Source: Nakamurella antarctica
Lineage (GTDB): Bacteria; Actinomycetota; Actinomycetes; Mycobacteriales; Nakamurellaceae
Direction of reading: 5' to 3'
Length of the DNA stretch: 64,000 bases
Assembly (NCBI RefSeq): GCF_003860405.1
Contig: NZ_CP034170.1
Location: forward strand, 3,162,001-3,226,000
Shown: in pieces, positions 54,652-63,491 of the stretch
Layout of the letters: every line of letters starts with the position of its first letter
How positions within the stretch are numbered: position 1 is the stretch's first letter
The notes under the pieces: generated by a model
What the model was told of the DNA's origin: nothing
The model's database searches: none
Seen by the model: only the letters and a program-made list of their open reading frames with translations
Made by a program: the position numbers and the translations under genes

Positions 54652-55344
54652 GTGGGCGTCATGAAGTCCGCGGCGGGCACGCGCCTGCTCCGCGAGACAG
54701 GCTCCGCACTGCGACTGGGGTTGAACCAAGCAGTGCGGCGGAACCTGCGCGGGGTATGGGTACGCGGGGATCTGCCCGCCTCGGGGCCCGTCGTCTGGAT
54801 GTCCAACCATCACAGTTGGTGGGATTTCTTTGTTGCCGCTTCCGCGTTGAAGGCAATGGGCAGAAGAAGTGGCGTTCTGATGGAAGCGGCCAATATGGGT
54901 AACCGCGAGCTCTTCCGCGGCGCCGGCGTTCTAGGTACCGACGAATTACGCCGCACCACCCACGCTTTTCGTACGCATTCTGTGCTCGTCGTCTTTCCCG
55001 AAGGGGAGCTTTTCCCTGCTGGCCCTTTGCGTCCCATCAGACCGGGGGCCGAATGGATCGCCAACCGCTCCGGTGCGCAACTCGCCGTTGTCGCTACCCG
55101 CGTGGTGCTGCGCGGGCAGCAGGCACCGGAGGCTTACCTGGATATCCTCGGTAACGACACGCGTGCCCACCCTGAATCAGCTCCACCGCCGGATGCGGGG
55201 GCGCTGCTGCGGGAAGGCCTTGCGCACCTGGATGACGAACTACAGAACTCAGACCCCAACGTCCCCCTGCCCGGATTCGTCAAAGTGGTTTCCGGGGTCC
55301 GAAGCTGGCAGGAACGGCTGAACAAGCACGGGCTGCTGGGATGA
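54652..55344 (+). CDS. PlsC-like acyltransferase, first gene of the carotenoid operon
   Basis: 230 residues from the GTG at 54652, 5 bases after AGGGAG; TTG (54649) and ATG (54661) are less well spaced. The acyltransferase motif SNHHSWWDFF (H-x4-D) is near residue 50, and FPEGELFPAGPLRP near 123 is the glycerol/acyl-acceptor motif II-III. In this context it probably esterifies a carotenoid glycoside, like CrtO of staphyloxanthin synthesis or the Thermus enzyme, rather than lysophosphatidate. The ATG of the next gene overlaps its stop (ATGA). Confidence 0.8.
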   Translation: MGVMKSAAGTRLLRETGSALRLGLNQAVRRNLRGVWVRGDLPASGPVVWMSNHHSWWDFFVAASALKAMGRRSGVLMEAANMGNRELFRGAGVLGTDELRRTTHAFRTHSVLVVFPEGELFPAGPLRPIRPGAEWIANRSGAQLAVVATRVVLRGQQAPEAYLDILGNDTRAHPESAPPPDAGALLREGLAHLDDELQNSDPNVPLPGFVKVVSGVRSWQERLNKHGLLG

Positions 55345-56540
55345 GGGTGCTCCGCAGGGCGATCATGCTGTTCCTGTCGGTAAAACTGCTGACACTGCTC
55401 TCAAACCTGTTCGCATTTCCCACGCTCAGGCGTAGCAGCAGCACCAAGACATCCGCCTTGCTGATACCGATGCGAGACGAAACTGACCGACTGCCGCAGA
55501 CCCTGGAGGGATTACTCGGGAGTGGCGCCACCACCACCACATTTCTTGATGACCAGTCGTCCGACGGAACCGGCCAGATGGTCGAAAGCGCTCTGGCTGC
55601 AACCTCTTTCAGTAGTGGGAAGGTGATCGTTGGCACCGCCCGCCCGCAGGGGTGGACCGGCAAAACGTGGGCGTGCGCCCAACTTGCTGACAGCGTGCTG
55701 CTCACCGCCCAGCCAGCCGCCAACCCGCCTTCGCCGAGCGGTGCGTCGTTGCTTGAAATAGGCCCCGTTGCGCGTCATAGGGCACCGCTCGGCGAGACTT
55801 TGGCGCCATCGGTGAATCAAACCGCCGCACCGGACTACCTCATTTTTGTCGACGCCGACATCTACCTCGCACCGAACGCCATACCGGCCATCATTGCCGA
55901 AGCAACACGGCAGTCAGCCGACGTGCTCTCCATCTTCCCGCGCCAAGTAACGCGCACGTGGAGCGAGCGGGCACTGGTACCGCTCGTCAACGACGTCCTG
56001 CTCTGCTTCCTGCCATTTGCGCTGCTCAAAGCGCCGGTGAAACAAGCCGCCACCGCCAACGGCAGCGTGCTGGCCTTCCGCACCGCCGCGTACGAAGCAC
56101 TCGGCGGTTTCGCTGCGGTCAAGGGACACACGGTCGAAGATGTGGCGATGGCTCGTCATACCCGACAACGCGGCCTGAAACTCGGGCTTGCCCTCGGCGG
56201 CGACCTTGTCAGCACCCGGATGTACACGGGCTACCCCGACATCATCACCGGATTCGGCCGCGGCCTGGTCCCGGCAGCTGGCGGCAGCCGCGCTGCTGTG
56301 CTCGCAGGGTGGGCCTGGCACATCCTGGCTTACACGTTGCCACTCCTGCTAATCCGACGCGGGCCATGGCGTTGGGCCGCGGCGCTGGCCGTTGTCGAGC
56401 GAGCACTAGTAGAGGCCAAATCCGGCACGCGCGATTGGCCGGCCGCAGCATTGATCGGCCTGTCGCCGCTTGCCGCCATCCCGGTTGTCGCGCAGGCGAT
56501 GAAGCGCGAACAAAACTGGAAAGGCAGGGCCTACCGGTGA
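55341..56540 (+). CDS. Family 2 glycosyltransferase, probably carotenoid
   Basis: 399 residues. An N-terminal hydrophobic helix (about 5-28) anchors a GT-A domain: SALLIPMRDETDRL near 37, FLDDQSSDGTG near 68, and the metal-binding D-x-D in LIFVDADIYLAP near 170. Two C-terminal membrane helices (about 315-345, 360-385) end in WKGRAYR, which resembles the W-K-G-R ending of CruC/CrtQ proteins. It probably glycosylates a hydroxylated carotenoid. It overlaps both neighbours (ATGA, GTGA). Confidence 0.82.
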   Translation: MRVLRRAIMLFLSVKLLTLLSNLFAFPTLRRSSSTKTSALLIPMRDETDRLPQTLEGLLGSGATTTTFLDDQSSDGTGQMVESALAATSFSSGKVIVGTARPQGWTGKTWACAQLADSVLLTAQPAANPPSPSGASLLEIGPVARHRAPLGETLAPSVNQTAAPDYLIFVDADIYLAPNAIPAIIAEATRQSADVLSIFPRQVTRTWSERALVPLVNDVLLCFLPFALLKAPVKQAATANGSVLAFRTAAYEALGGFAAVKGHTVEDVAMARHTRQRGLKLGLALGGDLVSTRMYTGYPDIITGFGRGLVPAAGGSRAAVLAGWAWHILAYTLPLLLIRRGPWRWAAALAVVERALVEAKSGTRDWPAAALIGLSPLAAIPVVAQAMKREQNWKGRAYR

Positions 56541-57679
56541 AGTCCACCCGGACGACCGGATCGTGGCCGTCTCCGCGGACTAGCCGAATGTTCGGGCACC
56601 TACCGCGCTGGACCGGGAACTCCCTCGCCCTCATTGAGGAGGGCGCCCGACTCGGACCGGTTTTTTCCCTCCAACTGTGGCGACCTGCGGTAGTCGGTTA
56701 CAGCCCTGACTGGAACCGCTTGGTACTCGGCGATGCCGCGGGGTTTCGAAGCGGCGGCAGTCTGAGCCAGCTGTCCCCCTACCTCTCCGGCGGTGTCGTC
56801 GCATTGGATGCGCCTGCGCACCGCGGCCGCCGCGCACTGATGAATCCGGCCTTTCACCGCCGCGATATCGCCGCCCGCTTCGCCGAACCTTTGCAGGAAC
56901 TCATCGACCGGAGTATGCCGTCTGGCGACTTTGATGCGAGCCAGTGGTCGAGCGCGCTGATGCAGAACATGATTCAAGAAGTGTTTGTTGGCAAGAGCTT
57001 CCCGGAAAAGGTGCTGCACAATTTCCTCAAGCCGCTCGACACCCCGATGCCGGGTCCGTTACTGCGTAGGCCTTTCAAGATTCGGCGCATGCAATCGGCA
57101 CTACGCACCGCGCTGAACGAGGCCGACCCCACCACCCTTGCCCCACTGTTCGGGTCGTTGGAAGGCGGCGTCGAAGAAGCGCGGGTGGCGATCGCCGCGG
57201 CATACGACACCACCGCCCACACACTGGCTTTCGCACTCTGGGAGCTGGCTGCGCGCCCCGACCTTCGGGTGCCCGAACTGGCAGAATCGGTGGTTCAGGA
57301 GACGTTGCGACTCTATCCAGCAGGATGGATCGGCAGTCGCGTGGCCACTAACGACACTGAATTCAAAGGCCGGACCATTCCTGCGGGGATGCTCATTTTG
57401 TACAGCCCCTACCTCACGCACCGCGACCCGGAATTGTGGCGCAACCCATTGCATTTCTCCCCTGAGCGCTTCTCGGACCCACTCCCGCCGTGGGGCTACA
57501 TCCCGTTTTCCGCGGGTGAGCGCACCTGCCTCGGCGCGGCGCTAGCCAGTCTCACGTTGCAAACGGCCGTGAAGGCTTTCGCCGACCGGAGCCTGACCCG
57601 CGTCAATGGCGACGGCAGCCCGCGGGGCGGGCTCACCCTAGCGCCGAAAGGACCCCTCGTGCTCACCAGGGGCTCCTAG
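56537..57679 (+). CDS. Short cytochrome P450, CYP175A1-like, probable carotenoid hydroxylase
   Basis: 380 residues from the GTG that overlaps the glycosyltransferase stop; the longer open frame is shadow. The I-helix motif AAYDTTAHTLAF is near 222, ExxR is ETLRLYP near 254, and the haem cysteine is in FSAGERTCLGAAL near 330. There is no membrane anchor. The short length and RLYPAGWIGSR...PAGMLILYSPYLTHRD pattern resemble Thermus CYP175A1, the beta-carotene 3-hydroxylase, as I remember it. A ring hydroxylation before glycosylation and acylation is inferred. Its redox partner is not adjacent. Confidence 0.82.
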   Translation: MKSTRTTGSWPSPRTSRMFGHLPRWTGNSLALIEEGARLGPVFSLQLWRPAVVGYSPDWNRLVLGDAAGFRSGGSLSQLSPYLSGGVVALDAPAHRGRRALMNPAFHRRDIAARFAEPLQELIDRSMPSGDFDASQWSSALMQNMIQEVFVGKSFPEKVLHNFLKPLDTPMPGPLLRRPFKIRRMQSALRTALNEADPTTLAPLFGSLEGGVEEARVAIAAAYDTTAHTLAFALWELAARPDLRVPELAESVVQETLRLYPAGWIGSRVATNDTEFKGRTIPAGMLILYSPYLTHRDPELWRNPLHFSPERFSDPLPPWGYIPFSAGERTCLGAALASLTLQTAVKAFADRSLTRVNGDGSPRGGLTLAPKGPLVLTRGS

Positions 57680-57994
57680 TGCGTCATTACGCCTATCTTG
57701 CTGTGACGCTCGCATGCATCCTCGGGAATTCGTGTTTTGGGTGCGGGTGTACCGCCGGTGGACCCAGGCTGTTGTCGCAGTCTTTGCCGCGGCAACGGAT
57801 TTCATTTTCTTCTGGTGGGGAAAGCTCGTTGGTGGTGGTTCGACAAGGATGACGTGCCGGGTATTTTCATCGGTTCTTTGCCGCTAGAAGAGTGGCTCTT
57901 CTTCGTCGTCATTGCGATGTGCGCGATCATCAGCCTTGAGGCGGTGGCAAATCTCAAGCCGCAGTGGGCGCAGCCGCGCGCGGCGAAACTATGA
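57679..57994 (+). pseudogene. crtYc: Lycopene cyclase subunit crtYc, broken by two frameshifts
   Basis: Three frames in succession carry one CrtYc-like protein. From the GTG at 57679, the first frame reads RHYAYLAVTLACI. From about 57720 a second gives PREFVFWVRVYRRWTQAVVA. From about 57821 a third gives ARWWWFDKDDVPG, then GSLPLEEWLFFVVI, ending at 57994. These match in order the start, middle and LPLEE region of the heterodimeric lycopene cyclase. Each break needs one or more missing bases; the second lies in a GGGG run (57817-57820), where one extra G restores frame. The ends still overlap both neighbours (TAGTG; ATGA), so it was intact in the operon. Sequencing error is possible for the G run. 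Confidence 0.78.
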
Positions 57995-58380
57995 TCACGC
58001 TCGGGTACACCCGGTTGGCTGTCCTCTCTATCGTCGTCGTCGTTATCGGTGATAGGTGGTTGGTGCGCACCAGGTTGCCTACCACCGAGTTGTTGTGGGC
58101 CAGCTACGCCTTCATGCTTTTCTCCCAGTGCATCGTGGACGGCATTCCGATCGGATACGACATCGTCCGCTACGACCCCCGGATCATCACTGGAATCTGC
58201 CTTTTCAACGTCCCCGCCTAGCACGTAGTTTTAAGGTTTGGGCTGATTGTGTTGGTGGCGGTGACGTGGGTCTCGGTGAAAGACAGATCACGCCGACAGC
58301 GCAATTCTCCCAGTCCACGCTGGAGTAGTTCGCGTAAACTTCTGACCAGACCAACCAGACAGGTGATCGAGACGCCATGA
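57991..58380 (+). pseudogene. crtYd: Lycopene cyclase subunit crtYd, interrupted by an in-frame TAG
   Basis: From the ATG at 57991 the protein matches CrtYd: a first helix LAVLSIVVVVIGDRW, then RTRLPTTELLWASYAFMLFS and IVRYDPRIITGI. At codon 77 (58219) there is a TAG where family members have the Glu of a P-x-E-D motif; the following codons read His, Val, Val, Leu, Arg instead of the usual Asp-x-x-Phe-Gly. After that FGLIVLVAVTWVSVK resembles the last helix. The frame stays open for 52 more codons and closes at TGA 58378-58380, overlapping the idi ATG in the ATGA style of this operon. This argues for a once-complete gene of 129 codons. Several changed residues argue against one sequencing error. 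Confidence 0.78.
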
Positions 58381-58946
58381 CACACATTGACGAATCCGTT
58401 GTCCTTGTCGACCCCGCGGGAAATCCCCTTGGCACCGAACTCAAATCGGTAGTGCACACGTTCGACACGCCCCTGCATTTGGCGTTTTCGCTGTACCTGT
58501 TCAACGAAGACGGGCAACTGCTGATGACCCGCCGGTCGCTGAACAAGTTGACCTGGGCTGGGGTGTGGACCAACAGTTGCTGCGGCCACCCGCTTCCTGA
58601 AGAGTCTTTTACCGACGCCATCCATCGTCGTTTGCTGCAGGAGCTGGGTACGACGGCCTTCGACATTCGTTGCGTGCTGCCCGATTTCGCCTACACCGCA
58701 CGGGACGCAAGTGGTATCCGGGAAAACGAGATCTGCCCTGTCTACGTGGGCACCATCGCGCCGGATGCCACCATCGCAGCGAACCCGAACGAAGTGATGG
58801 ATTACGAATGGGCGTCGTGGCCCGCGATCTGCGCGGCCACGGCCGCGACCCCATTTGCCTTCAGCCCGTGGTCGGTTCGGCAGGTCGCGGAGCTATCGGC
58901 TTCGGGGCAGCAAGTTCAGGGGCAGCAAGTTCAGGGGCAGCAATGA
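58377..58946 (+). CDS. idi: Isopentenyl-diphosphate delta-isomerase, type 1
   Basis: 189 residues. The Nudix-like fold has the catalytic cysteine in NSCCGHPLPEES near 66, and RRLLQELG near 84 with acidic metal ligands; a glutamate in RENEICPVY near 118 completes the site. It converts isopentenyl to dimethylallyl diphosphate, supplying GGPP synthase. The C-terminus ends in repeated GQQVQ units from a 15-bp array that runs into the crtE start. It overlaps the crtYd frame (ATGA) upstream and crtE (ATGA) downstream. Confidence 0.93.
   Translation: MTHIDESVVLVDPAGNPLGTELKSVVHTFDTPLHLAFSLYLFNEDGQLLMTRRSLNKLTWAGVWTNSCCGHPLPEESFTDAIHRRLLQELGTTAFDIRCVLPDFAYTARDASGIRENEICPVYVGTIAPDATIAANPNEVMDYEWASWPAICAATAATPFAFSPWSVRQVAELSASGQQVQGQQVQGQQ
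58904..58945 (+). repeat. 15-bp repeats at the idi end, covering the crtE start
   Basis: GGGGCAGCAAGTTCA occurs twice and a third partial unit reads GGGGCAGCAATG, ending in the crtE initiation codon. Each unit carries a GGGG that can serve as a ribosome-binding core, so copy number alters the idi tail and possibly crtE initiation. Confidence 0.85.
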
Positions 58947-60091
58947 CGACACTCGCGGGCCGTTCGGCACCCCTGGATAACGACAATAGATCTCGACTGT
59001 TGTTGCAGCGCAACGATTTTCTCAAGTTGGTGGATGCGGAACTCGCTACCGCCGTGCAAGAGTTGCAGCAAGAGTGGCGAAGTGTCGAGAACGATGACGG
59101 CGTCACCGATATTCTGGGCGAACACGACTTGGTGCACCTGCTCGGCGAGCTCGTCGACTGCGGCGGGAAACGAATCAGGCCACTGATGACGTACTGCGGC
59201 TGGCTCAGTGCCGGTGGTCGCGGCCGAGACTCTTCGGGTCCTCGGACGAGCTTTGATGATGTGGTGCGGACCAGCGCCGCACTTGAGCTCCTGCAGGCGT
59301 TTGCGCTGATCCACGATGACGTGATGGACGAATCATTGTCCCGCCGCGGTAGGCCAGCCATCCATATTCAAGCCGCCGCCTTGCATCGCGCCGCCAGCGC
59401 ACAAGGCGACGCCACCCGATTCGGCGAGAGCATTGCCATCCTGGTTGGCGACCTCGCCCACGCTGAAGCTGACCACCTGGTCTCAGAGTTGCCTCGGCCA
59501 CTGCGCGCCATCTGGCGCTCGCTCGTCGTCGAGCTGGTCTGCGGGCAGCGCCGCGATTTGGTCGGCAGCGCGACGGGCCGACAGGACCTGGCGTACGCCC
59601 GATCCGTGTCGAGGATGAAATCAGGCTGTTACACGGTCGAACGGCCCTTGCAGCTCGGAGCGGCTGCTGCCTCGGCTTCGGACGCCGTTCAACGGAGCCT
59701 GGGCGTCTATGGCCATGAGGTAGGCGTCGCTTTTGCCCTCCGCGACGACATGCTTGGCATCTGGGGCGATCCCGTTATCACCGGCAAGCCCGCTGGCGAC
59801 GATCTGATCTCGGCTAAGCCCACCATTATCCTTGCGCTGGCCAAAACCAATCTGATCGCCGAACCGGCGGCCGCAGCCTTGGCCCGCGCCGGCTCACCGG
59901 AGTTCACCGCGCGAGACCTGGTCACTGTCCAAGAGGCGATGCGTGAAAGCGGCGTCGCGGAGACGGTGGAAAAAATGATTACTAGCCACGTCGACGCGGC
60001 GCTGAGCGCACTGGATCCCCAAATCTTGGCTTATGAAGGCATTGAACTACTTACGCAATTGGCACACGAGATAGCTTGGCGGGAAAAATGA
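58943..60091 (+). CDS. crtE: Geranylgeranyl diphosphate synthase
   Basis: 382 residues from the ATG overlapping the idi stop. Polyprenyl synthase motifs: GGKRIRPLM near 73, the first aspartate motif LIHDDVMDES near 120, GDLAHAEADHL near 170 and the second aspartate motif LRDDMLGIWGD near 267. Small residues before the first motif (LLQAFALIHDD) fit a C20 product. It condenses IPP with allylic diphosphates to GGPP, the precursor of phytoene. Stop overlaps crtI (ATGA). Confidence 0.93.
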   Translation: MTTLAGRSAPLDNDNRSRLLLQRNDFLKLVDAELATAVQELQQEWRSVENDDGVTDILGEHDLVHLLGELVDCGGKRIRPLMTYCGWLSAGGRGRDSSGPRTSFDDVVRTSAALELLQAFALIHDDVMDESLSRRGRPAIHIQAAALHRAASAQGDATRFGESIAILVGDLAHAEADHLVSELPRPLRAIWRSLVVELVCGQRRDLVGSATGRQDLAYARSVSRMKSGCYTVERPLQLGAAAASASDAVQRSLGVYGHEVGVAFALRDDMLGIWGDPVITGKPAGDDLISAKPTIILALAKTNLIAEPAAAALARAGSPEFTARDLVTVQEAMRESGVAETVEKMITSHVDAALSALDPQILAYEGIELLTQLAHEIAWREK

Positions 60092-61560
60092 GTCACATCG
60101 TAGTAATCGGAGCAGGGCTTGCTGGACTTTCGGCGGCTTGCCGTTTGACGGGTAACGGCCACGAAGTCACGGTGTTGGAACGGGGCGATATTCCAGGCGG
60201 TCGGGCCGGTCAACTGCGGCGCGATGGATTTACCTTCGACACCGGCCCCTCTGTTCTCACCATGCCGGATTTGATCTCAGACCCACTCGCCGCCGTCGGT
60301 GTGGACATTAAAGATGTGCTGCCAATGCACCGCCTCGACCCCGCCTACCGGGCAAAGTTCGCTGACGGCAGCACCATTCATGTTCGGTTCGGCCACGCAG
60401 AGATGCGCGAAGAGATCCGCCGGACGTGCAGCGAGACCGACGCCGCGGCGTTCGACGACTTCGTGGTGTGGCTGCGCGAGCTCTACCGAGTCGAGATGCC
60501 GCACTTTATCGACCACAACTTTGATTCCCCCCTGGGATTGCTCGCCAACCCCAAAGCGGCAGCGAAACTCCTTCGGATGGGTGCGTTCTCGCGGCTTGGT
60601 CCGTCGATTCGCAAGCGGTTCAAGGATCCTCGGCTACAGCGACTTTTCAGCTTCCAGGCCCTCTACGCGGGCCTCGCCCCGGAGTCAGCCTTGGCCCTGT
60701 ACGCCGTCATCACCTACATGGACAGCATTGAAGGCGTGTGGTTCCCCAACAGCGGCGGGATGCACGCCATCCCGCAGGCTCTGGCGGACGCGGCCGAAAA
60801 GGCTGGCACGGTGTTCCGCTATTCGCAAAATTGCACCGAGATTGTGCGCGATTCTGTGACCGGCGCGGCCACCGGCGTCAAGCTCGACACGGGAGAAGTC
60901 GTGGCCGCCGATAAGGTGGTCTGCACCGTCGACCTACCCGTCGCCTACGACACCTTGCTGCCCACCGTCGATTCCCCGAAACGCCTCAAGGGGGCCAACT
61001 ATTCACCGTCCGCGGTGGTGTGGCACGTCGGAATGCGCGGCTTGCCCGGCCCAGAAGTCGGTCACCACAACATTCACTTCGGCCACGAGTGGGAATCCTC
61101 ATTCGAAGCGTTGCTTAAGAAGCGTCAGATGATGCCCGACCCGTCGCGGCTGGTCACGATCCCCACCGTCACCGACGCCAGCTTCGCTCCGGCCGGTTGC
61201 TCCTCCCTGTTCGTGTTGGAACCATCGCCGAACATGGAAAGCGACATTAACTGGGTCACCGAAGGCCCGCGCATCCGGGACGGCCTGCTGAACTTCCTTG
61301 CAGAGCAGGGCTACCCCACCGAGGTAATGACGGAAGAGTTGGTTACGCCGCTGGAATGGGCCGACCAAGGGATGCAGGCGGGAACACCCTTCTCGTTAGC
61401 GCACACCTTCGCCCAGACCGGTCCCTTCCGCCCCTCGAACACGGACAAGCGCGTCCCAGGACTGGTTTTCGCCGGCTCCGGAACGGTCCCCGGTGTGGGG
61501 GTGCCCATGGTGCTGATTTCCGGCAAGCTAGCTGCCGAACGGATAGGTAAGGCTTCGTGA
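60088..61560 (+). CDS. crtI: Phytoene desaturase
   Basis: 490 residues from the ATG overlapping crtE. The FAD motif is VVIGAGLAGLSAACRL at residue 4, followed by the flavin-loop PGGRAGQLRRDGFTFDTGPS near 36. The C-terminal FAD contact, FAGSGTVPGVGVPMVLISGK, is near 462. Bacterial CrtI converts phytoene to lycopene by four desaturations, but the number of steps cannot be seen from sequence. Stop overlaps the crtB GTG (GTGA). Confidence 0.94.
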   Translation: MSHIVVIGAGLAGLSAACRLTGNGHEVTVLERGDIPGGRAGQLRRDGFTFDTGPSVLTMPDLISDPLAAVGVDIKDVLPMHRLDPAYRAKFADGSTIHVRFGHAEMREEIRRTCSETDAAAFDDFVVWLRELYRVEMPHFIDHNFDSPLGLLANPKAAAKLLRMGAFSRLGPSIRKRFKDPRLQRLFSFQALYAGLAPESALALYAVITYMDSIEGVWFPNSGGMHAIPQALADAAEKAGTVFRYSQNCTEIVRDSVTGAATGVKLDTGEVVAADKVVCTVDLPVAYDTLLPTVDSPKRLKGANYSPSAVVWHVGMRGLPGPEVGHHNIHFGHEWESSFEALLKKRQMMPDPSRLVTIPTVTDASFAPAGCSSLFVLEPSPNMESDINWVTEGPRIRDGLLNFLAEQGYPTEVMTEELVTPLEWADQGMQAGTPFSLAHTFAQTGPFRPSNTDKRVPGLVFAGSGTVPGVGVPMVLISGKLAAERIGKAS

Positions 61561-62438
61561 CGGCAACCACCACCGCCGAAGCGCTGCTGGTTAAGGGTTA
61601 CCGGCAGTGCGCCAAATTGACCTACGCGTATGGCACGACGTACTTCTGGGGCGCGGCGCTGCTGCCGAAACCCAGCCGCAAGCACGTCTACGCCGTCTAT
61701 GCGCTGTGCCGGTTGGCCGACGATATCGTCGATGACCAGGAAGCAATCGACAGTGCGACCCCGGAGATTTTAGGAGCCCGACTGCAAGGTTTCGTGGATC
61801 GTTTCTGGGCAGCGCTGGACGGCGGGGAGTGCACCGATCCGGTGTTGGCTGCTGTCGTCAACACGGTGCGCGCGACCGAAATCGATCCCGAGTGCTTCCA
61901 TCGCTTCTTCGGCGCGATGGCGATGGATCTGCACACCACCAGCTATCTCACGTGGGATGACCTGCTCGGCTACATGGAGGGCAGCGCGGCCGTCATCGGC
62001 GAGATGATGCTGCCGGTACTGCAACCGCTGAGTCCGGCGGCTCGAGAACCCGCGCGCTCCTTGGGTTTTGCTTTCCAGCTGACGAACTTTCTGCGCGATG
62101 TCAACGAAGATCTTGACCGCGGACGGATCTACGTCCCGTTGGAAGATATCGAACACTTCGGCGTCGACATCCACTCGCGCAAATCTGACGAGGCGTGGAA
62201 GGCGTTGCTGGCCTTCGAGTTACGCCGCAACCGCGAGCTGTACCAGCACGCTGACACCGGGCTGGTTCACTTACCGCCGCGATCAGCGAAGTGCGTGGGC
62301 GCCGCTCGCGTTCTGTACTCACAGATCCTGGACCGTATCGAAAAGGCTGATTACGACGTGTTCAGCACCCGGGTGCGGGTTCCGACGTGGCGCAAAGCAA
62401 CCACCGCCGGGCGGATCTTGCTCCGCGGGATGTCGTAA
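61557..62438 (+). CDS. crtB: Phytoene synthase
   Basis: 293 residues from a GTG overlapping crtI. The two aspartate motifs of the squalene/phytoene synthase family are YALCRLADDIVDD near 42-54 and FLRDVNEDLDRGRIYVP near 177-193. It condenses two GGPP to phytoene. Last gene of the operon; convergent with the alcohol dehydrogenase gene 22 bp on. No terminator of standard form is visible in that gap. Confidence 0.94.
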   Translation: MTATTTAEALLVKGYRQCAKLTYAYGTTYFWGAALLPKPSRKHVYAVYALCRLADDIVDDQEAIDSATPEILGARLQGFVDRFWAALDGGECTDPVLAAVVNTVRATEIDPECFHRFFGAMAMDLHTTSYLTWDDLLGYMEGSAAVIGEMMLPVLQPLSPAAREPARSLGFAFQLTNFLRDVNEDLDRGRIYVPLEDIEHFGVDIHSRKSDEAWKALLAFELRRNRELYQHADTGLVHLPPRSAKCVGAARVLYSQILDRIEKADYDVFSTRVRVPTWRKATTAGRILLRGMS

Positions 62439-62459
62439 TTTGCCCCTATTTCGCGGTGT

Positions 62460-63491
62460 CTAGCCGATCTCGATGACCGTCATCCCGGGCCCGCCACCCG
62501 GCTGCCCCATTGCCGCTAGAGCCGCACTGCCGTCGGCGAGCCCCACCGTGCGACCCACCAGCAATGACGGGTCGAGCCTCCCGTCAGCGATCATTGCCAA
62601 CATTGCCGGATACTCCTGCGCCGCCATGCCGTGCGACCCGTGAATCGAGAGCTCCCACGCCACCACCCGACCCATCGGCAACGGCGGCGTGGAACTGGCG
62701 CCGAGTAACAGTCCGATCTGGATGTGCTTCCCGCGCCTGCGGAGCGACAGCACTGACGCCACGGCCGTTTCCGCCGACCCCAGGGCATCGATCGAGACGT
62801 GCACTCCACCGGACTGCTGCTGAATCTGAGCAGCAGCCCTCGGCGATGACATCAGCGTTATGTCGGCGCCCAAGTTGGCTGCGGTGCGCAGTGCCTGTTC
62901 CGAAATGTCTACCGCAATAACGTTGGCGCCCAATGCTTTCGCGATCATCACCGCGGACAGACCCACTCCGCCGCAACCGTGCACAGCAACCCACTGTCCG
63001 CGGGTGAGACCGCCATGGGCGGTCAGTGCGCGAAAAGCCGTGGCGAACCTGCAGCCCAGCGCTGCTGCTGTCACAAAGTCGATCGCTTCGGGCAGGGCGA
63101 CCAGGTTGAAATCCGCCCGATGAATCGCGACTAGCTCGGCGAAAGAACCAGCGTGCGTAAACCCCGGTTGGGTCTGATCGGGGCACACCTGGGAGTCGCC
63201 GGCCAGGCAGTATTCGCAAGCGCCGCAGCCGCAGACAAAGGGGACCGTGACGCGGTCGCCCGGCTTCCAGCGCCGAACCGACGACCCAACCTGCGCGATC
63301 ACGCCCGCAAGTTCATGGCCCGGGATGTGCGGCAGGGCAACCGGATCGTGGCCCTGCCAAGCATGCCAATCAGACCGACACACACCAGAGGCCCGAACCG
63401 CAATCAGCGCCCCGTCATCCGGGCAGGCCGGCGGCGGCACGTCCCGCAAGTGGAGTGGAGAGTTGATGGCGTCAAAAACAAGGGCCTGCAC
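62460..63491 (-). CDS. Zinc-dependent alcohol dehydrogenase (MDR)
   Basis: 343 residues from a GTG at 63491, 8 bases after AAAGG. The catalytic zinc site has CRSDWHAWQ near 37 and GHELAG near 58, and the structural zinc site is CGCGACEYCLAGDSQVC near 86-102. The NAD(P) motif is VHGCGGVGLSAVMIAK near 168. It oxidises alcohols or reduces aldehydes in the cytosol; substrate unknown. The start lies inside a hairpin that is probably also the terminator of the upstream wall-protein gene. Confidence 0.9.
   Translation of the reverse strand: MQALVFDAINSPLHLRDVPPPACPDDGALIAVRASGVCRSDWHAWQGHDPVALPHIPGHELAGVIAQVGSSVRRWKPGDRVTVPFVCGCGACEYCLAGDSQVCPDQTQPGFTHAGSFAELVAIHRADFNLVALPEAIDFVTAAALGCRFATAFRALTAHGGLTRGQWVAVHGCGGVGLSAVMIAKALGANVIAVDISEQALRTAANLGADITLMSSPRAAAQIQQQSGGVHVSIDALGSAETAVASVLSLRRRGKHIQIGLLLGASSTPPLPMGRVVAWELSIHGSHGMAAQEYPAMLAMIADGRLDPSLLVGRTVGLADGSAALAAMGQPGGGPGMTVIEIG

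Noticed and set aside
57737-57994. An independent 85-residue gene
   Set aside because: Its second half is the C-terminal part of CrtYc and the first half is out-of-frame translation; it is the third frame of the broken crtYc.
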